Shown: positions 1-8,883, numbered from the stretch's first letter. The stretch: 64,000 nucleotides of DNA from Chloroflexota bacterium (GCA_029553955.1 JAKPJZ010000119.1:62001-126000), one strand, 5' to 3'. Notes: generated from the letters alone by a model not told the origin. Translations and numbers: made by a program.

Positions 1-1
1 G

Positions 2-1390
2 TCGTATGGCGAGGTCCAGCCAGTCTACGCCGAGATGGCGCGCTGCCGCGACGAGGCCGAGGCGGCGCAACGCGCGCTGAGCGATATCGAGGCGGCGACC
101 CTCTGGCAGTTGGGCCGGCTGCTCGGCGGCACGCTCGAGGAGGCTGCCTTTGAGCAACTGCGCACCAGGCTCGAGCGCCACCTCCGCGCCCAGACCGAGC
201 TCGAGCAGCAACGGATCACCGTCTCCGGCCTGCGCTCCGAGCTCGACCAGGCGCGCCAGCGGCGCGAGAAGGCGCAGACGGCGCTGCAGATCGAGCTGGG
301 CCGGCTGGGCTTTACGGCGACCGAGCTACACAAGGCGCTGGCCGACTATGTGCGGCAGCACGAACAGCAAAAGCCGGCCAGCACGGAGCGTGTGGGAGGG
401 GAACAGTCACACCGCCGCGCCGAGACGGAGCTGGAGCTGCTGCGCGCCCGCGCCGAGGCGCAGCGCATCGAGCTGGAGCGCTGGCAGGAGAAACAGGCCG
501 CCCTGAGCGAGATCGACACCCAGCTCACGGCGCTCCTCACCCAGGCCGGCATCAGCAGCAACAGCAGCCTGGAGCGGGCGCTGGAGGCCTTTGACGAGGG
601 CGTGGCGAACTACCGGCGCTGGGAGCAGGCCAAGACGACGCTCGACGCGGCCATGCGCTATCAACGGACCCTGTTCGAGGCCCGCCCACGCGCGCGCCGC
701 GGTCACGGCGATGCGGCCGCGGCCGGCACCGAGGTGGCCGCCTGCGCCGCCGAGCTGGCGCACTTGGACGAGGAGCGGGCGCAGGCACAGGAGGATCACA
801 GCCGGCTCGAGGCCGAGGTGCAGCAGGCCATGGTCGGCGTGCGCCATCTGGCCGAGATCGACGAAGAGATCGCGCTCGAACAGGGCAACGTGCGCCGGCT
901 GGAGGAGCTCCGCAGCGCCCTCGAGCTGGCACGCGACGAGTTGGTCGGGGCCGGGCGCGACTTTCAGCAGCAGTTCACGCCACGGCTCGAGGCGCTCGTG
1001 CGGGAGGGGCTCAAACAGGTCACGGCCGACCGCTACGTGGAGGCCGTCGTCGACGAGGCCAACCTGGCGCTGACGGTACACGCGCCGGGGCTGGGTGGCC
1101 TGGTGCCGCCGGCCTGCTTGGGCGCGGCCACGCGCGACCTGGCCCACCTGCTGCTGCGCGCCGCGCTCGTGCGACTGATGGGCCACTGCGGCGAAAAGCT
1201 GCCCCTGCTGCTCGACGAGCCGCTCGCCCAATGCGACGCCGAGCACCAAGAGCGCGCGCTCGGCTTCCTGGCGCACGTGGCCGAGGAGGCGCAGGTCGTG
1301 CTCTTTACCGCCGACGAGCGGGTCAAGGCACGCTTTGAGCAAGCGTCCAAGTCGCCACGCCACCAGTTGCACCTGCTCAACGTAGCCTGA
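2..1390 (+). CDS. SbcC/SMC-like coiled-coil ATPase, C-terminal part (cut by window start)
   Basis: The frame is already open at base 2, so only the last ~462 residues of a longer protein are present; the first ATG at 35 is internal. Most of it is long charged helix rich in Glu, Arg, Ala and Gln, as in the coiled-coil arms of SbcC/RecN/YhaN proteins. The C-terminal head has a Walker B/D-loop segment (LPLLLDEPLAQCDAEHQ, about residue 400) followed by the beta-strand VVLFTADERV, typical of SMC-like ATPases. The Walker A half lies outside the window. Such ATPases usually work with an SbcD-type nuclease on DNA hairpins or broken ends. The family is certain, the exact member is not. A perfect 82-bp palindrome starts at the base after the stop codon. 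Confidence 0.8.
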   Translation, partial: SYGEVQPVYAEMARCRDEAEAAQRALSDIEAATLWQLGRLLGGTLEEAAFEQLRTRLERHLRAQTELEQQRITVSGLRSELDQARQRREKAQTALQIELGRLGFTATELHKALADYVRQHEQQKPASTERVGGEQSHRRAETELELLRARAEAQRIELERWQEKQAALSEIDTQLTALLTQAGISSNSSLERALEAFDEGVANYRRWEQAKTTLDAAMRYQRTLFEARPRARRGHGDAAAAGTEVAACAAELAHLDEERAQAQEDHSRLEAEVQQAMVGVRHLAEIDEEIALEQGNVRRLEELRSALELARDELVGAGRDFQQQFTPRLEALVREGLKQVTADRYVEAVVDEANLALTVHAPGLGGLVPPACLGAATRDLAHLLLRAALVRLMGHCGEKLPLLLDEPLAQCDAEHQERALGFLAHVAEEAQVVLFTADERVKARFEQASKSPRHQLHLLNVA

Positions 1391-1472
1391 CTGAAAAGGG
1401 GGGTGTGGACGGTTCTGCCCCGGCCCCGCCGCGGCGGGGCCGGGGCAGAACCGTCCACACCCCCCTTTTCAG
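1391..1472. repeat. Perfect 82-bp loop-less palindrome, CCGCGG dyad
   Basis: The left arm 1391-1431 is the exact reverse complement of 1432-1472, with no loop and CCGCGG at the centre. It starts right after the ATPase stop and ends over the stop codon of the convergent membrane-protein gene (1469-1471). Its arms start CTGAAAAGGGG, so a transcript from either side ends a long hairpin with a CCCCTTTTCAG or similar tract. This suits a bidirectional terminator. Confidence 0.9.
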
Positions 1473-3007
1473 TTGTCGATCAGCAGCGTGTAGGCCCGCC
1501 AGCGCGCCAGGTGCCAGGCGGGCCACCCCTGCTGCGCGGCCTCGGCAGCCGCCAGCGCCCGGCGCGTGCCCAGTTCCCTCTCCAGTATGCTCTGCTCGCC
1601 CCCCGAGGTACGCCCCACGGCTTCGAGCAACACCGGCACCGCATCATCCGACAGCCGGGTCAGGTAGGCCGCGTCGAGCTCGGCCCCAGCATAGTAGCGC
1701 TCGAGGTTGCGCCGGGCGACAAAGGCATCGGGGTTGATGGCGTTGAGGGTGACGAGGAAGCCCAGGGCGGCCACCAGGGCGCCGACCGCGAAGCGGTTGG
1801 GCAGCCGCCACAGGGTCACCACGAACCAGGCCAGCGCCGCCCCCAGCCAGACCATAAAGACGTAAACGGAGAGGCGGGTCTCGGTAAAGCCATAGGCCAG
1901 CTCGTAGAGCCGCAGGCGCTGAAAGGCCGAGGCCAGCATGACCAGCACCAGGCCGCCGAGCAGGCTGCTGAGGGCGCTAAAGGCGAGGCTTTGGCGGGGA
2001 GTCTCGCGGCGGGTGAGCCAGCGCAGGCCCAGGCCCAGGCCGAGCGCCAGCACAGCCACCGACACCAGCTCGAAGAAGCCGCGGCGCGCGTACTCGGCAT
2101 AGGTGTAGCCCTGCGCAGTGACGTTGGCTTGGCCGCCAAAGAGGTAGGCGAACTGGATGCCGACAAAGGCCGCGAACAGCAGGTCCACCGCCAACAGCAC
2201 GATGGCCGCCTCGACCATGCCGAAGCCCAGGATGCCGGCCAGGGCGGCGAGCAGCCGCTGCAGGCCGTCCTCCGCTGGCGGCGTGCTGGGGCGCAGGGCG
2301 ACGGCCAACGAGTCGAGCGCGCGGTCGATGCCGCCCTGGCTGTCGCCCGAGCCACGGCGCAGGCTGTAGGCCAGGGCGCCGGCGAGCAGCCAGGCGGCCA
2401 GGAGCACGACCAAGGCACGGCCCACGAGCTCTTGCCAAAAGCGTAGGCCGAGCAGGTTGGCCACGTAGCGCCCGAACACCAGGTCGGCCGACGACAGCAA
2501 GCAGGTAAAGACGGCGAGCACCGGCAGCGCCAGCAAGAGGCCGCGCACGAGCGGCCAGGCGTTGCGCCGGGTGGCCGTGGGCGCGCTGCGGCGGGCCAGC
2601 GCCTCCTTCACCAGCGGCGCCGCCTGGAAGAGCGCATTGGCGCCGCTGCGCAGGCCCGCCAGCGCATAGCCCACCAGGCCCGAGCGCTCGAGCCGGCCGG
2701 CGGCAAAGTAGTGGGCCAGCAGGGCCAAGAGCGCCAACGTCGCGGCGACGTTGAAGAAGGTGAGGGTGGCATTGGCGCGCACGGCCACCATGCCTGCCAC
2801 GAAAAACAGCGGCACCAGCAGCCACAGGTTGCGCCAGGCCGGGCGCACGCCGGCGCTGCGGCCCAGCCACAAGAGCGCGGCCACCAGCAGCAGCACAAAG
2901 AGCGGCAGCGACACGCCGAGGGCGTGGCCGTGGAAGAGGAGGTCGTAGCACAGCCCCAGGGCCAGGGCCACGATGAGGATGCGGGTTGGCGATTTGATGG
3001 TTTCCAA
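1469..3007 (-). CDS. DUF4173-type polytopic membrane protein
   Basis: A 512-residue integral membrane protein. Hydrophobic segments run from about residue 10 to 420 (roughly ten or more), ending in a soluble tail of about 90 residues rich in charged residues. The segment YAEYARRGFFELVSVAVL (about residue 300) is the hallmark of the DUF4153/DUF4173 families, whose function is unknown. The ATG at 3007 follows AAGGAGT on the minus strand. It converges with the ATPase gene and is divergent from a second DUF4153-like gene at 3584, so the two related membrane proteins face away from a shared 576-base control region. No enzymatic motif is visible. Confidence 0.75.
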   Translation of the reverse strand: METIKSPTRILIVALALGLCYDLLFHGHALGVSLPLFVLLLVAALLWLGRSAGVRPAWRNLWLLVPLFFVAGMVAVRANATLTFFNVAATLALLALLAHYFAAGRLERSGLVGYALAGLRSGANALFQAAPLVKEALARRSAPTATRRNAWPLVRGLLLALPVLAVFTCLLSSADLVFGRYVANLLGLRFWQELVGRALVVLLAAWLLAGALAYSLRRGSGDSQGGIDRALDSLAVALRPSTPPAEDGLQRLLAALAGILGFGMVEAAIVLLAVDLLFAAFVGIQFAYLFGGQANVTAQGYTYAEYARRGFFELVSVAVLALGLGLGLRWLTRRETPRQSLAFSALSSLLGGLVLVMLASAFQRLRLYELAYGFTETRLSVYVFMVWLGAALAWFVVTLWRLPNRFAVGALVAALGFLVTLNAINPDAFVARRNLERYYAGAELDAAYLTRLSDDAVPVLLEAVGRTSGGEQSILERELGTRRALAAAEAAQQGWPAWHLARWRAYTLLIDN

Positions 3008-3051
3008 GGCAGACTCCTTCTGGCTTTAGCGATGTAGGCCGACTTGGCGCA

Positions 3052-3241
3052 ATCGCAGGCGACCCCGGGCGGCTGCCGGCTGATGCGCTGCGCTTCGACC
3101 CGGCATTGGCCCGGAAGGGGAAATCTCGGCGGGTTGGCTGAGCCGTGGCCGCCCGCGGGCGGCCACGGCTCAGCCAACCCGCCGAGATTTCCCCCTAAGG
3201 GATTCCGTTCCGGCCGTGCGCGAAGCGTAAAGCCCGGATGG
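3052..3241 (-). repeat. Palindrome-cored repeat element, copy A (reverse orientation)
   Basis: The core 3117-3194 is a perfect 78-bp palindrome (arms 39 bp, CCGCGG dyad, outer GGGGAAATCTCGGCGGG). It is flanked by weaker copies of the two modules found around other palindromes in this window: GCGCACGGCCGGAACGG on one side (3195-3241, reverse) and a CCGGGT..CCGGC module on the other (3052-3116, reverse). Unlike most other copies it lies between two divergent genes, in the 5' region of both. Confidence 0.7.
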
Positions 3242-3484
3242 CAGGGCACTGCCGACAAGTGCGAAATAGACGCACCAGGCCGGCGACGCTGAGCCAATGA
3301 TAAGCGCGGGCATATGTCTTCCTCTGCCATCTCTGTCATGTGCCAACCAGCGACCACTCCAGTGCTGGCCTATTCTACCACAGGATGCGCGTCGGCCACC
3401 AGGCCCCGAGTCTGCTCTGTGGCGCACTTGAGTGCTTGACCCCGCCGGCCTTTGCTGCTACGCTGGAGGTGCCTGGAGAACTGC

Positions 3485-3526
3485 GGAGGTTTGTAGTGCG
3501 CACAGGCGTGCGCACTACAGACCTCC
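3485..3526. repeat. 19-bp stem inverted repeat upstream of DUF4153 gene
   Basis: GGAGGTTTGTAGTGCGCAC pairs with GTGCGCACTACAGACCTCC (one mismatch) across the 4-base loop AGGC. It sits about 60 bases upstream of the ATG at 3584. It could be a leader hairpin or an operator. The rest of 3008-3583 holds copy A of the palindrome element and no gene. Confidence 0.6.
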
Positions 3527-3583
3527 ACCAACAGGCGCCGTGTGCGTTGCTGCGATGCATTCGACAGAAGTGGAGGCCGGGCC

Positions 3584-4885
3584 ATGGAATATCTACAGGA
3601 GATCACAGCGGCTCACAGCGACCCCCGGCGGCTGGAGGGCCTCTACCAGGCGGCGCGGCGCGCCCGCCGGCTGGCCGAGTTCACGGCCGGGGTGCAGGCC
3701 TGCTACGCGCAGGCGCCCGACAACGTGCTCTACGCCGCCTGGCACTGCCGCCTGCAGCCGGCGGTCGAGGAGGCGCGCGGCGCGCTCCTGAGCGGCGCCT
3801 GGCGGGTGGCCATCCCGCTGAGCCTGGCGACGGGGCTGATCTTCGCCCTGCTGGTGGGCACGCAATGGGACGTGGCGCTGGAGATGCTCTTCCTGACGTT
3901 GGCCTGGGCGCCCATCGCCGGCCTGGCCATCATCACCTTCCTGGCTCTCGCCGGCGCGCAGGAGCGGCGCCAGGTGGCGCTGGCGGCGTCCGGCCTGCTC
4001 GTGCTGGGCGGCTATGGCGTGGCCTGGGCCATCCCCCCAGTGCGCGAGAGCTATCGCACGCTGATGATGCTGCACCTGCCGCTCTTGGCCTGGATTGCGG
4101 TGGGCCTGAGCGCGGTGGGCCTGCGCAGCGACCGCGAGAACCTCTTTGCCGTCATGGCCAAGTCGCTGGAGGTGATCATCACCGGCGGCATCTATGTGCT
4201 CGCCGGGGGGCTGTTCGCCGCTATCACCTTCGGCATGTTCGCCGCCCTGGCGGTCGAGTTCCCTGAGTGGCTCATGCGCCTGCTGCTGGCCGGCGGGGGC
4301 GGCTTGATCCCCGTGCTGGCGGTGGCCACCGTGTATGACCCCCGGCTCCGGCCCATCGAGCAGCGCTTCGAAGAGGGGTTGGGCAAGCTGCTGCCCACCC
4401 TCACCCGGCTGCTGCTGCCGCTGGCGCTGCTCATCCTGGCGGCCTATGTGGTAGCCATGCTGGCTAACTTTTTCCAGCCCTTCCGCGACCGCGACCTGCT
4501 GATCGTCTACAACGTGATGCTCTTTACCGTCATGGGCCTGCTGGTGGGCGCGGCGCCGGTGCATGGGCAGGACCTGGCGCCCCGCCACCGGGCGCTGCTG
4601 CGCGCCGGGCTGCTGGCGTTGGCCGCACTGGCCATCGCGGCCAGCCTGCACGCCCTGGCGGCGGTCGTCTACCGCACCATCCTGGGCGGGTTGACCCCCA
4701 ACCGCCTCACCGTCATCGGCTGGAATGGCATCAACATCGCGCTGCTGGGCCTCTTGGTGTGGCGCGACCTCAGGCAGGGGCAGGGTGCCTGGCCGGGGTC
4801 GCTGCAGTCGGTGGCCGCCCTGGGCGCAATCGCGTATACTGTGTGGACGGTGTTTCTGATTGTGGCGCTGCCCTGGCTGTTCTAG
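3584..4885 (+). CDS. DUF4153-like polytopic membrane protein
   Basis: A 433-residue protein with a soluble N-terminus of about 75 residues followed by some ten hydrophobic helices through to the C-terminal PWLF. The segment LLIVYNVMLFTVMGLL (about residue 305) resembles the DUF4153 core. The function of the family is unknown. The ATG at 3584 is chosen because GGAGG lies 7 bases upstream; an upstream in-frame ATG at 3542 lacks such a site. It is divergent from the DUF4173-type gene at 1469-3007, suggesting a related pair. Confidence 0.7.
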   Translation: MEYLQEITAAHSDPRRLEGLYQAARRARRLAEFTAGVQACYAQAPDNVLYAAWHCRLQPAVEEARGALLSGAWRVAIPLSLATGLIFALLVGTQWDVALEMLFLTLAWAPIAGLAIITFLALAGAQERRQVALAASGLLVLGGYGVAWAIPPVRESYRTLMMLHLPLLAWIAVGLSAVGLRSDRENLFAVMAKSLEVIITGGIYVLAGGLFAAITFGMFAALAVEFPEWLMRLLLAGGGGLIPVLAVATVYDPRLRPIEQRFEEGLGKLLPTLTRLLLPLALLILAAYVVAMLANFFQPFRDRDLLIVYNVMLFTVMGLLVGAAPVHGQDLAPRHRALLRAGLLALAALAIAASLHALAAVVYRTILGGLTPNRLTVIGWNGINIALLGLLVWRDLRQGQGAWPGSLQSVAALGAIAYTVWTVFLIVALPWLF

Positions 4886-4896
4886 CAGCCTGAGCC

Positions 4897-4992
4897 GGCA
4901 ACCGGCTTCACGCTGCGCACGTGCCCGGTACGGAGCCCTCAAGGCAGGGTTTTGGTGGGCTGGCGGGCTTCTCCGGCTGCCCACCAAAACCC
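4897..4992 (+). repeat. Palindrome-cored repeat element, copy B (short core)
   Basis: The left flank 4897-4946 (ACCGGCTTCACGC, then GTGCCCGGTACGGAGCC) matches the left flanks of copies C and G. The core is a 14-bp stem GGGTTTTGGTGGGC (4947-4960) with its complement at 4979-4992 and an 18-base loop, not a long loop-less palindrome. It lies directly 3' of the DUF4153 gene and runs into copy C. Confidence 0.65.
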
Positions 4993-4995
4993 CTT

Positions 4996-5205
4996 CCCGG
5001 TAAGGGCCGGGCCTGCCAGACGCTTCGCACGAACCCGGCACGGTGCCTTAAGGGGTTTTGGCGGGGTTTGTCTGGGCGGGTCGCCTGGCGCCGCCCGCGG
5101 GCGGCGCCAGGCGACCCGCCCAGACAAACCCCGCCAAAACCCCCCTGGGCTGGAGCCGGGTGGCTGCGGCGCGATATGCCCGGCTGTTGCCAGGAGGCCG
5201 GCGAC
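4996..5205 (+). repeat. Palindrome-cored repeat element, copy C (perfect 92-bp core)
   Basis: The core 5052-5143 is a perfect 92-bp palindrome, the longest in the window: arms of 46 bp, CCGCGG dyad, outer GGGGTTTTGGCGGGG. The left flank 4996-5051 carries CGCTTCGCACGAACCCGGCA and CCTTAAGG; the right flank 5144-5205 carries GCCGGGTGGCTGCGGCGCG and GCCCGGCTGTTGCC. This is the fullest copy: left module, palindrome, right module. Copies B and C fill the 385-base gap 4886-5270, which has no gene. Confidence 0.75.
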
Positions 5206-5270
5206 GGCGACGCCCACAAGGGGCTACGCCGTCTACACGATTGCTTGACCGCGGTTGTGGAAGGGGATCG

Positions 5271-6011
5271 ATGATAGACCTGCTCTTGGTTGAGGATAAC
5301 GAGCGGCTGCGGCCGGCGCTGCGGGCGGGGCTCGAGGCGACGGGGGCGGTGCGCGTGGTGCACGACTGCGCCAGCGGTGAGGAGGCGCTGGAGCACTGCC
5401 TGGCCGCCGCGCCCGAGGCTATTCTCATGGACGTGCAACTCGCGGGCGCGCTGAACGGCATCCAGGCCGCGGTGGCCATCCGCCGCGAGCTGCCGCGGCT
5501 GCCGGTGGTCTTTTACTCCATCCAGGATGACGACGCCTACTATCGCGATTTTCGCCGCTCGGGCATTCTGAGCCACTATGCCTACGTGCGCAAGTCGAAC
5601 TATCTCTTGCCGCAGATGATCGTGCCGCTGCTCAATGACGCTGTAGCCGGGCGCAGCTTTATCGACCCCGAGATCGAATGCCGGGTGCAGGAGGTGCGCC
5701 ACAAAGACGAGCAGGCGCCGCTGGCGCTCTTGGAGCCGGTGGAGCAGGAGGTGGCGCGCCTGTTGGCGCAGGGGCTGAGCAACGACCAGGTCGCCGCCCG
5801 CCTGGGCTTCCGCGACAAGCGAGCGGTCAGCCGCATCAACGGGCAGATCTATGCCGCCTGGGGGCTCGACGCCACGAGCACCGACGAAAAGGTGGCGCGC
5901 ACCCGCGCGGCCATCATCGCCCGCGCCGGCCGGCTGATCGTGTGGGATGAAGCGGGCACCCCGACGGTGCTGGATGAGCGCGGCCAGTGGCTGCCGTGGG
6001 AGGGCCAGTGA
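5271..6011 (+). CDS. Two-component response regulator, REC plus LuxR-like HTH
   Basis: A 246-residue cytoplasmic response regulator. The N-terminal receiver domain (residues 1-125) starts MIDLLLVEDN with the acidic pair, has the phospho-acceptor Asp54 in ILMDVQLAG, and a Lys in VRKSNY. The C-terminal half carries a LuxR/sigma4-like helix-turn-helix around VARLLAQGLSNDQVAARLGF (about residues 160-180). The ATG at 5271 follows GGAAGGGG. Its TGA overlaps the GTG of the histidine kinase by four bases (GTGA), indicating translational coupling to its cognate kinase. Target genes are unknown. Confidence 0.85.
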   Translation: MIDLLLVEDNERLRPALRAGLEATGAVRVVHDCASGEEALEHCLAAAPEAILMDVQLAGALNGIQAAVAIRRELPRLPVVFYSIQDDDAYYRDFRRSGILSHYAYVRKSNYLLPQMIVPLLNDAVAGRSFIDPEIECRVQEVRHKDEQAPLALLEPVEQEVARLLAQGLSNDQVAARLGFRDKRAVSRINGQIYAAWGLDATSTDEKVARTRAAIIARAGRLIVWDEAGTPTVLDERGQWLPWEGQ

Positions 6012-8146
6012 CCGGCCAACTGCTCCTCGATTGGGCGGTGCTGGCCGCCTCGTTCTTCAACATGATCCTGGTCCTCTGGCTGGGGCTGACGGTGCTGCTG
6101 AACGCCGAGCGGCGCAGTTGGGGCCTCTGGCTGGCAGTGGGCGGCATGCTGGCGGCGGCAGCTTTCCTGGTGATCCACTCGGCGCTCTATACCTATGGCT
6201 GGGCGCGCGTCAGCCTGGGGTTGCGCCTGAGCTGGTCGGTGGGCTGGATGCTGGTGGTGGCGCTGCCCTGCAGTTGGTACCTGATGGTGCTGTGGTACGC
6301 GGGCTACTGGGACGATGCCGCGAGCCACCTGCACCGCCGGCAGCGCCCCTGGCTGGCCCTGGTGGTGCTCGCGGCGCTGGGGCTGCTCCTGTTGCTGGCG
6401 CTGGCCAACCCCTTCCCGCCCTACGAGCGCATCGTCGATTATGAGACGGCCGGCGCGGCGCCGCTGGGCGCCATCCCCATCGCCGGGCTGGCCTACCCGC
6501 TCTATATCCTCGCCTGCATCGCCCTGTCGGTCGACGTGCTGCTGCGGCCGGCGCCTTCGGGGCGCATGATGGGCGACCTGGCGCGGCGCCGCGCCCGGCC
6601 CTGGCTGGTGGCCACCACGCTGGCGCTCTTGGCAGTCAGCGGGCTGGTGGGCCTGGTGGTGACTTGGCTGCTCGTGTACTCACGCCAGGGCATGGGTTCG
6701 GACCTCCTGGCGCGTATGGCGACGACGGTGGGCTGGTTCGACCTGGCGATCAGCGCCCTGCTCACCGCGGCCATCCTGCTCCTGGGGCAGGCGGTGGTGT
6801 CGTACGAGATCTTTACCGGGCAGACGTTGCCGCGGCGCGGGCTGCGCCGGCAATGGCAGAGCGTGGTGCTGCTGGGGGCAGGCTTTGGCCTGTTGGCGGG
6901 GGGCACGCTCACCGGCGGCATCCGCCCTGTGAACGGCCTGCTGCTCGTCGGCGCGCTGGTGGCGCTCTTCCTGGCCCTCCAGGGCCGGCAGTCGTTTGTC
7001 CAGCGCGAACGCTCCATGGAGCACCTGCGGCCTCTGGTGGCCAGCCTCGGCCTGCACGAGCACCTGCTGGCAGGGCGCCTGTCGCGCGCACCTGCGGTCG
7101 ATGTGGCGGCGGCGCTGCGCGCCCTCGCCGTCGACGTGTTGGGCGCCCGCGTGGCCTACCTGGCCGCGCTGGGGCCGCTGGCACCCCTCGCGAGGCCAGT
7201 GGCCAGCCACCCCGACCGCGCAGCCCCCCTGCCCTCGCTGCGCTCGCTGGCGGCGCAGTGTGCATCGCCGCTCGTGCTGTGCCTGCCGCTCGACCCGGCA
7301 GCCTATGGCGGCGCCGCCTGGGCCGTGCCGCTATGGAGCGGGCGTGGGCTGGTCGGCGTCCTGCTCTTGGGCGAGAAGGAGGATGGGGCGCTCTACACCC
7401 AGGAAGAGATGGAAATCGCCCGCGCTTCGAGCGAGCGGCTGCTCGACACGCAGGCGGCGGCCGAGATGGCGCGGCGCCTGATGGCCCTGCAGCGGCAACG
7501 GCTGGCCGAGAGCCGCGTGCTCGACTGGGCCGCACGCCGCACCCTGCACGACGACATCCTGCCCCGGCTGCACGCGGCCATCCTCGACCTCAGCGGCGCC
7601 CAGCCGGCCTCGGAGGCGGCCGGCCGCACGGTGACGCTCCTGGCCGAAGCGCACCGCCGCGTGTCGGACCTGCTGCGCGAGCTGCCGGCGCAGCCCGTGC
7701 CGGCGCTGGCGCAGCTCGGCCTCTGTGGCGCCCTGCGTCAGGCGGTGGCGGGCGAGCTGGCCGGCGCCTTCGATGCCGTGACCTGGCAGGTCGATGCCGA
7801 GGCCGAGCGGCTGGTGCGGGGCCTCCCCCTGTGGGCGGCGGAGGTGCTCTTTTTCGCGGCGCGCGAGGCGCTGCGCAACGCGGCGCGCTATGGCCGGGGC
7901 GGCGATGCCGGCCGGCCGCTGCACCTGCGCATCGAGGTGCGCCGGCGCGAGGGGCTCGAGGTGTGCATCGAAGATGACGGCGTCGGGCTCGAGGCCGCAG
8001 GGCGCGAGGCCGGCGGCAGCGGCCAAGGGCTGGCCCTGCACAGCACGATGATGGCCGTGATCGGCGGCGCGCTGGCGATCGAGAGCCTCGAGCGCGGCGG
8101 CATGCGCGTGTCGTTGCTGCTGCCCGAGGAGGCATGCGCGGCCTAG
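6008..8146 (+). CDS. Membrane sensor histidine kinase
   Basis: A 712-residue kinase. Residues 1 to about 330 contain some seven to nine hydrophobic helices and are likely the membrane sensor. Residues about 360-490 look like a GAF-type domain, followed by a short coiled coil. The dimerisation/phospho-acceptor motif is RRTLHDDILPRL with His514, the HisKA_3-like LHDD pattern of kinases partnered with LuxR-type regulators. The C-terminal HATPase domain shows REALRNAARY (N box), EDDGVGL (G1) and GSGQGLALHSTM (G2). The GTG at 6008 overlaps the regulator stop. The TAG stop lies inside the CTAG terminus of the element at 8143. Confidence 0.85.
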   Translation: MTGQLLLDWAVLAASFFNMILVLWLGLTVLLNAERRSWGLWLAVGGMLAAAAFLVIHSALYTYGWARVSLGLRLSWSVGWMLVVALPCSWYLMVLWYAGYWDDAASHLHRRQRPWLALVVLAALGLLLLLALANPFPPYERIVDYETAGAAPLGAIPIAGLAYPLYILACIALSVDVLLRPAPSGRMMGDLARRRARPWLVATTLALLAVSGLVGLVVTWLLVYSRQGMGSDLLARMATTVGWFDLAISALLTAAILLLGQAVVSYEIFTGQTLPRRGLRRQWQSVVLLGAGFGLLAGGTLTGGIRPVNGLLLVGALVALFLALQGRQSFVQRERSMEHLRPLVASLGLHEHLLAGRLSRAPAVDVAAALRALAVDVLGARVAYLAALGPLAPLARPVASHPDRAAPLPSLRSLAAQCASPLVLCLPLDPAAYGGAAWAVPLWSGRGLVGVLLLGEKEDGALYTQEEMEIARASSERLLDTQAAAEMARRLMALQRQRLAESRVLDWAARRTLHDDILPRLHAAILDLSGAQPASEAAGRTVTLLAEAHRRVSDLLRELPAQPVPALAQLGLCGALRQAVAGELAGAFDAVTWQVDAEAERLVRGLPLWAAEVLFFAAREALRNAARYGRGGDAGRPLHLRIEVRRREGLEVCIEDDGVGLEAAGREAGGSGQGLALHSTMMAVIGGALAIESLERGGMRVSLLLPEEACAA

Positions 8147-8253
8147 AACATCGGCCAAGTATTCGTATAGACGACGTAGCCCTTTGTGGGCGTCGGAGCG
8201 CGATGATTCGGCCGTCTGGGGGCCTTCGCAGGATCACTTGACCGATGTTCTAG
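8143..8253. repeat. CTAG-ended inverted-repeat element 1
   Basis: CTAGAACATCGGCCAAGT (8143-8160) and its near-perfect inverse ACTTGACCGATGTTCTAG (8236-8253, one mismatch) bound a 111-bp segment. The interior contains TAGCCCTTTGTGGGCGTC, a motif also seen near 5210, 44100 and 44140. The left CTAG supplies the kinase stop codon (8144-8146). The structure is MITE-like. Confidence 0.7.
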
Positions 8254-8289
8254 CGGGGGCAAGCGCGCACGCTGAGGCATGCCAGAATC

Positions 8290-8324
8290 AACAAGGCCCC
8301 CGTGCTAAGCACGAGGGCCTTGTT
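8290..8324 (-). terminator. Terminator of tRNA-Leu
   Basis: AACAAGGCCC and GGGCCTTGTT pair around a smaller CGTGCT..AGCACG stem, just 3' of the tRNA on the minus strand. The following TTGTTGATTCT-type stretch is only weakly T-rich. Confidence 0.65.
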
Positions 8325-8326
8325 GT

Positions 8327-8413
8327 TGGTGCCGAGGAAGGGATTTGAACCCTTATGGGAGAACTCCCACTGCGCCCTGAACGCAGCGCGTCTGCCAGTT
8401 CCGCCACCCCGGC
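8327..8413 (-). tRNA. tRNA-Leu (anticodon CAG), CCA encoded
   Basis: Read on the minus strand it starts GCCGGGGTGGCGGAACTGGC. It has an anticodon arm CTGCG-TTCAGGG-CGCAG giving anticodon CAG, a long variable arm as expected for Leu, the T-arm with GGTTCAAATCC, and ends in discriminator A plus encoded CCA (8327-8329). The acceptor stem pairs completely with one G-T. A consensus promoter lies just upstream. Confidence 0.93.
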
Positions 8414-8432
8414 TCGTCTTACTACGGGCGAT

Positions 8433-8461
8433 ACTATACCATAGGGCTGCTAGTTTGTCAA
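8433..8461 (-). promoter_or_regulatory. Sigma70-type promoter of tRNA-Leu
   Basis: On the minus strand TTGACA (8456-8461), a 17-base spacer and TATAGT (8433-8438) stand 19 bases before the tRNA 5' end. Confidence 0.8.
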
Positions 8462-8481
8462 GCGAGTCATGGCGGGAAAGT

Positions 8482-8792
8482 GTATCCCGGAATCGTCGGT
8501 GCATTTCTCGCTCGAATCATGCGTATGGCCTCGGCGCCTGTGCCGCCTACGCCCGAGGCTCCCGTTAAGCCTCGGGCTACACAAACAAAGCCCCTATGGG
8601 GCTAGTGTCGCCCCTGAGCACCGTGATCTTGGGAGACACGCGCCCACGGCGGCAAGCAGCCGAGGTCAAGCGTAGACGATTCGAAGCGCACGAGCCCGCA
8701 GGGCTTTGTCTCTGTAGCCCGAGGCTTAACGGGAGCCTCGGGCGAAGCGGCGTGCGCAACGCATGCCTGTTGCACAGACGATTGTGGGATAC
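8482..8792. repeat. tRNA-promoter-associated element, copy 1 (311 bp)
   Basis: The ends are imperfect inverted repeats of about 22 bp (GTATCCCGGAATCGTCGGTG and GACGATTGTGGGATAC). The interior is a nested inverted structure: GCCCGAGGCTCCCG..CGGGC arms recur inverted around AAAGCCC..GGGCTTT. A second copy with high identity lies at 42438-42750. Both copies have the same orientation and begin 19-20 bases upstream of the -35 box of a minus-strand tRNA gene. No coding frame is credible. Confidence 0.85.
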
Positions 8793-8856
8793 ACCTACGC
8801 CGGGGAGACACCTGACAGGTCTCCGGAGACCTGTCAGGTGTCTCCCCGGCGTAGGT
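8793..8856. repeat. Perfect 64-bp loop-less palindrome
   Basis: The 32-bp arms 8793-8824 and 8825-8856 are exact reverse complements; outer ACCTACGCCGGGGAGAC, dyad CTCCGGAG. It abuts the tRNA-associated element and lies 27 bases 3' of the minus-strand GH57 gene, so it is probably that gene's terminator. Confidence 0.85.
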
Positions 8857-8883
8857 TCGCAACCTGCGCAGAATCCTTGCCGG

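Noticed and set aside
1391-1472. Palindrome as an assembly fold-back artefact
   Set aside because: Not excluded, but nine examples each sit between different intact genes with unique flanks and none repeats coding sequence, so I treat them as real pending read checks.
3593-5041. 482-codon open frame on the minus strand
   Set aside because: It is antisense to the DUF4153 membrane-protein gene, rich in Gln, Arg and His as GC-rich shadows are, and continues through the palindrome elements.
8461-8860. Possible tRNA-linked integrated element with integrase
   Set aside because: No integrase or tRNA 3'-end duplication is present; the repeat lies upstream of the tRNA promoter and not at its 3' end.
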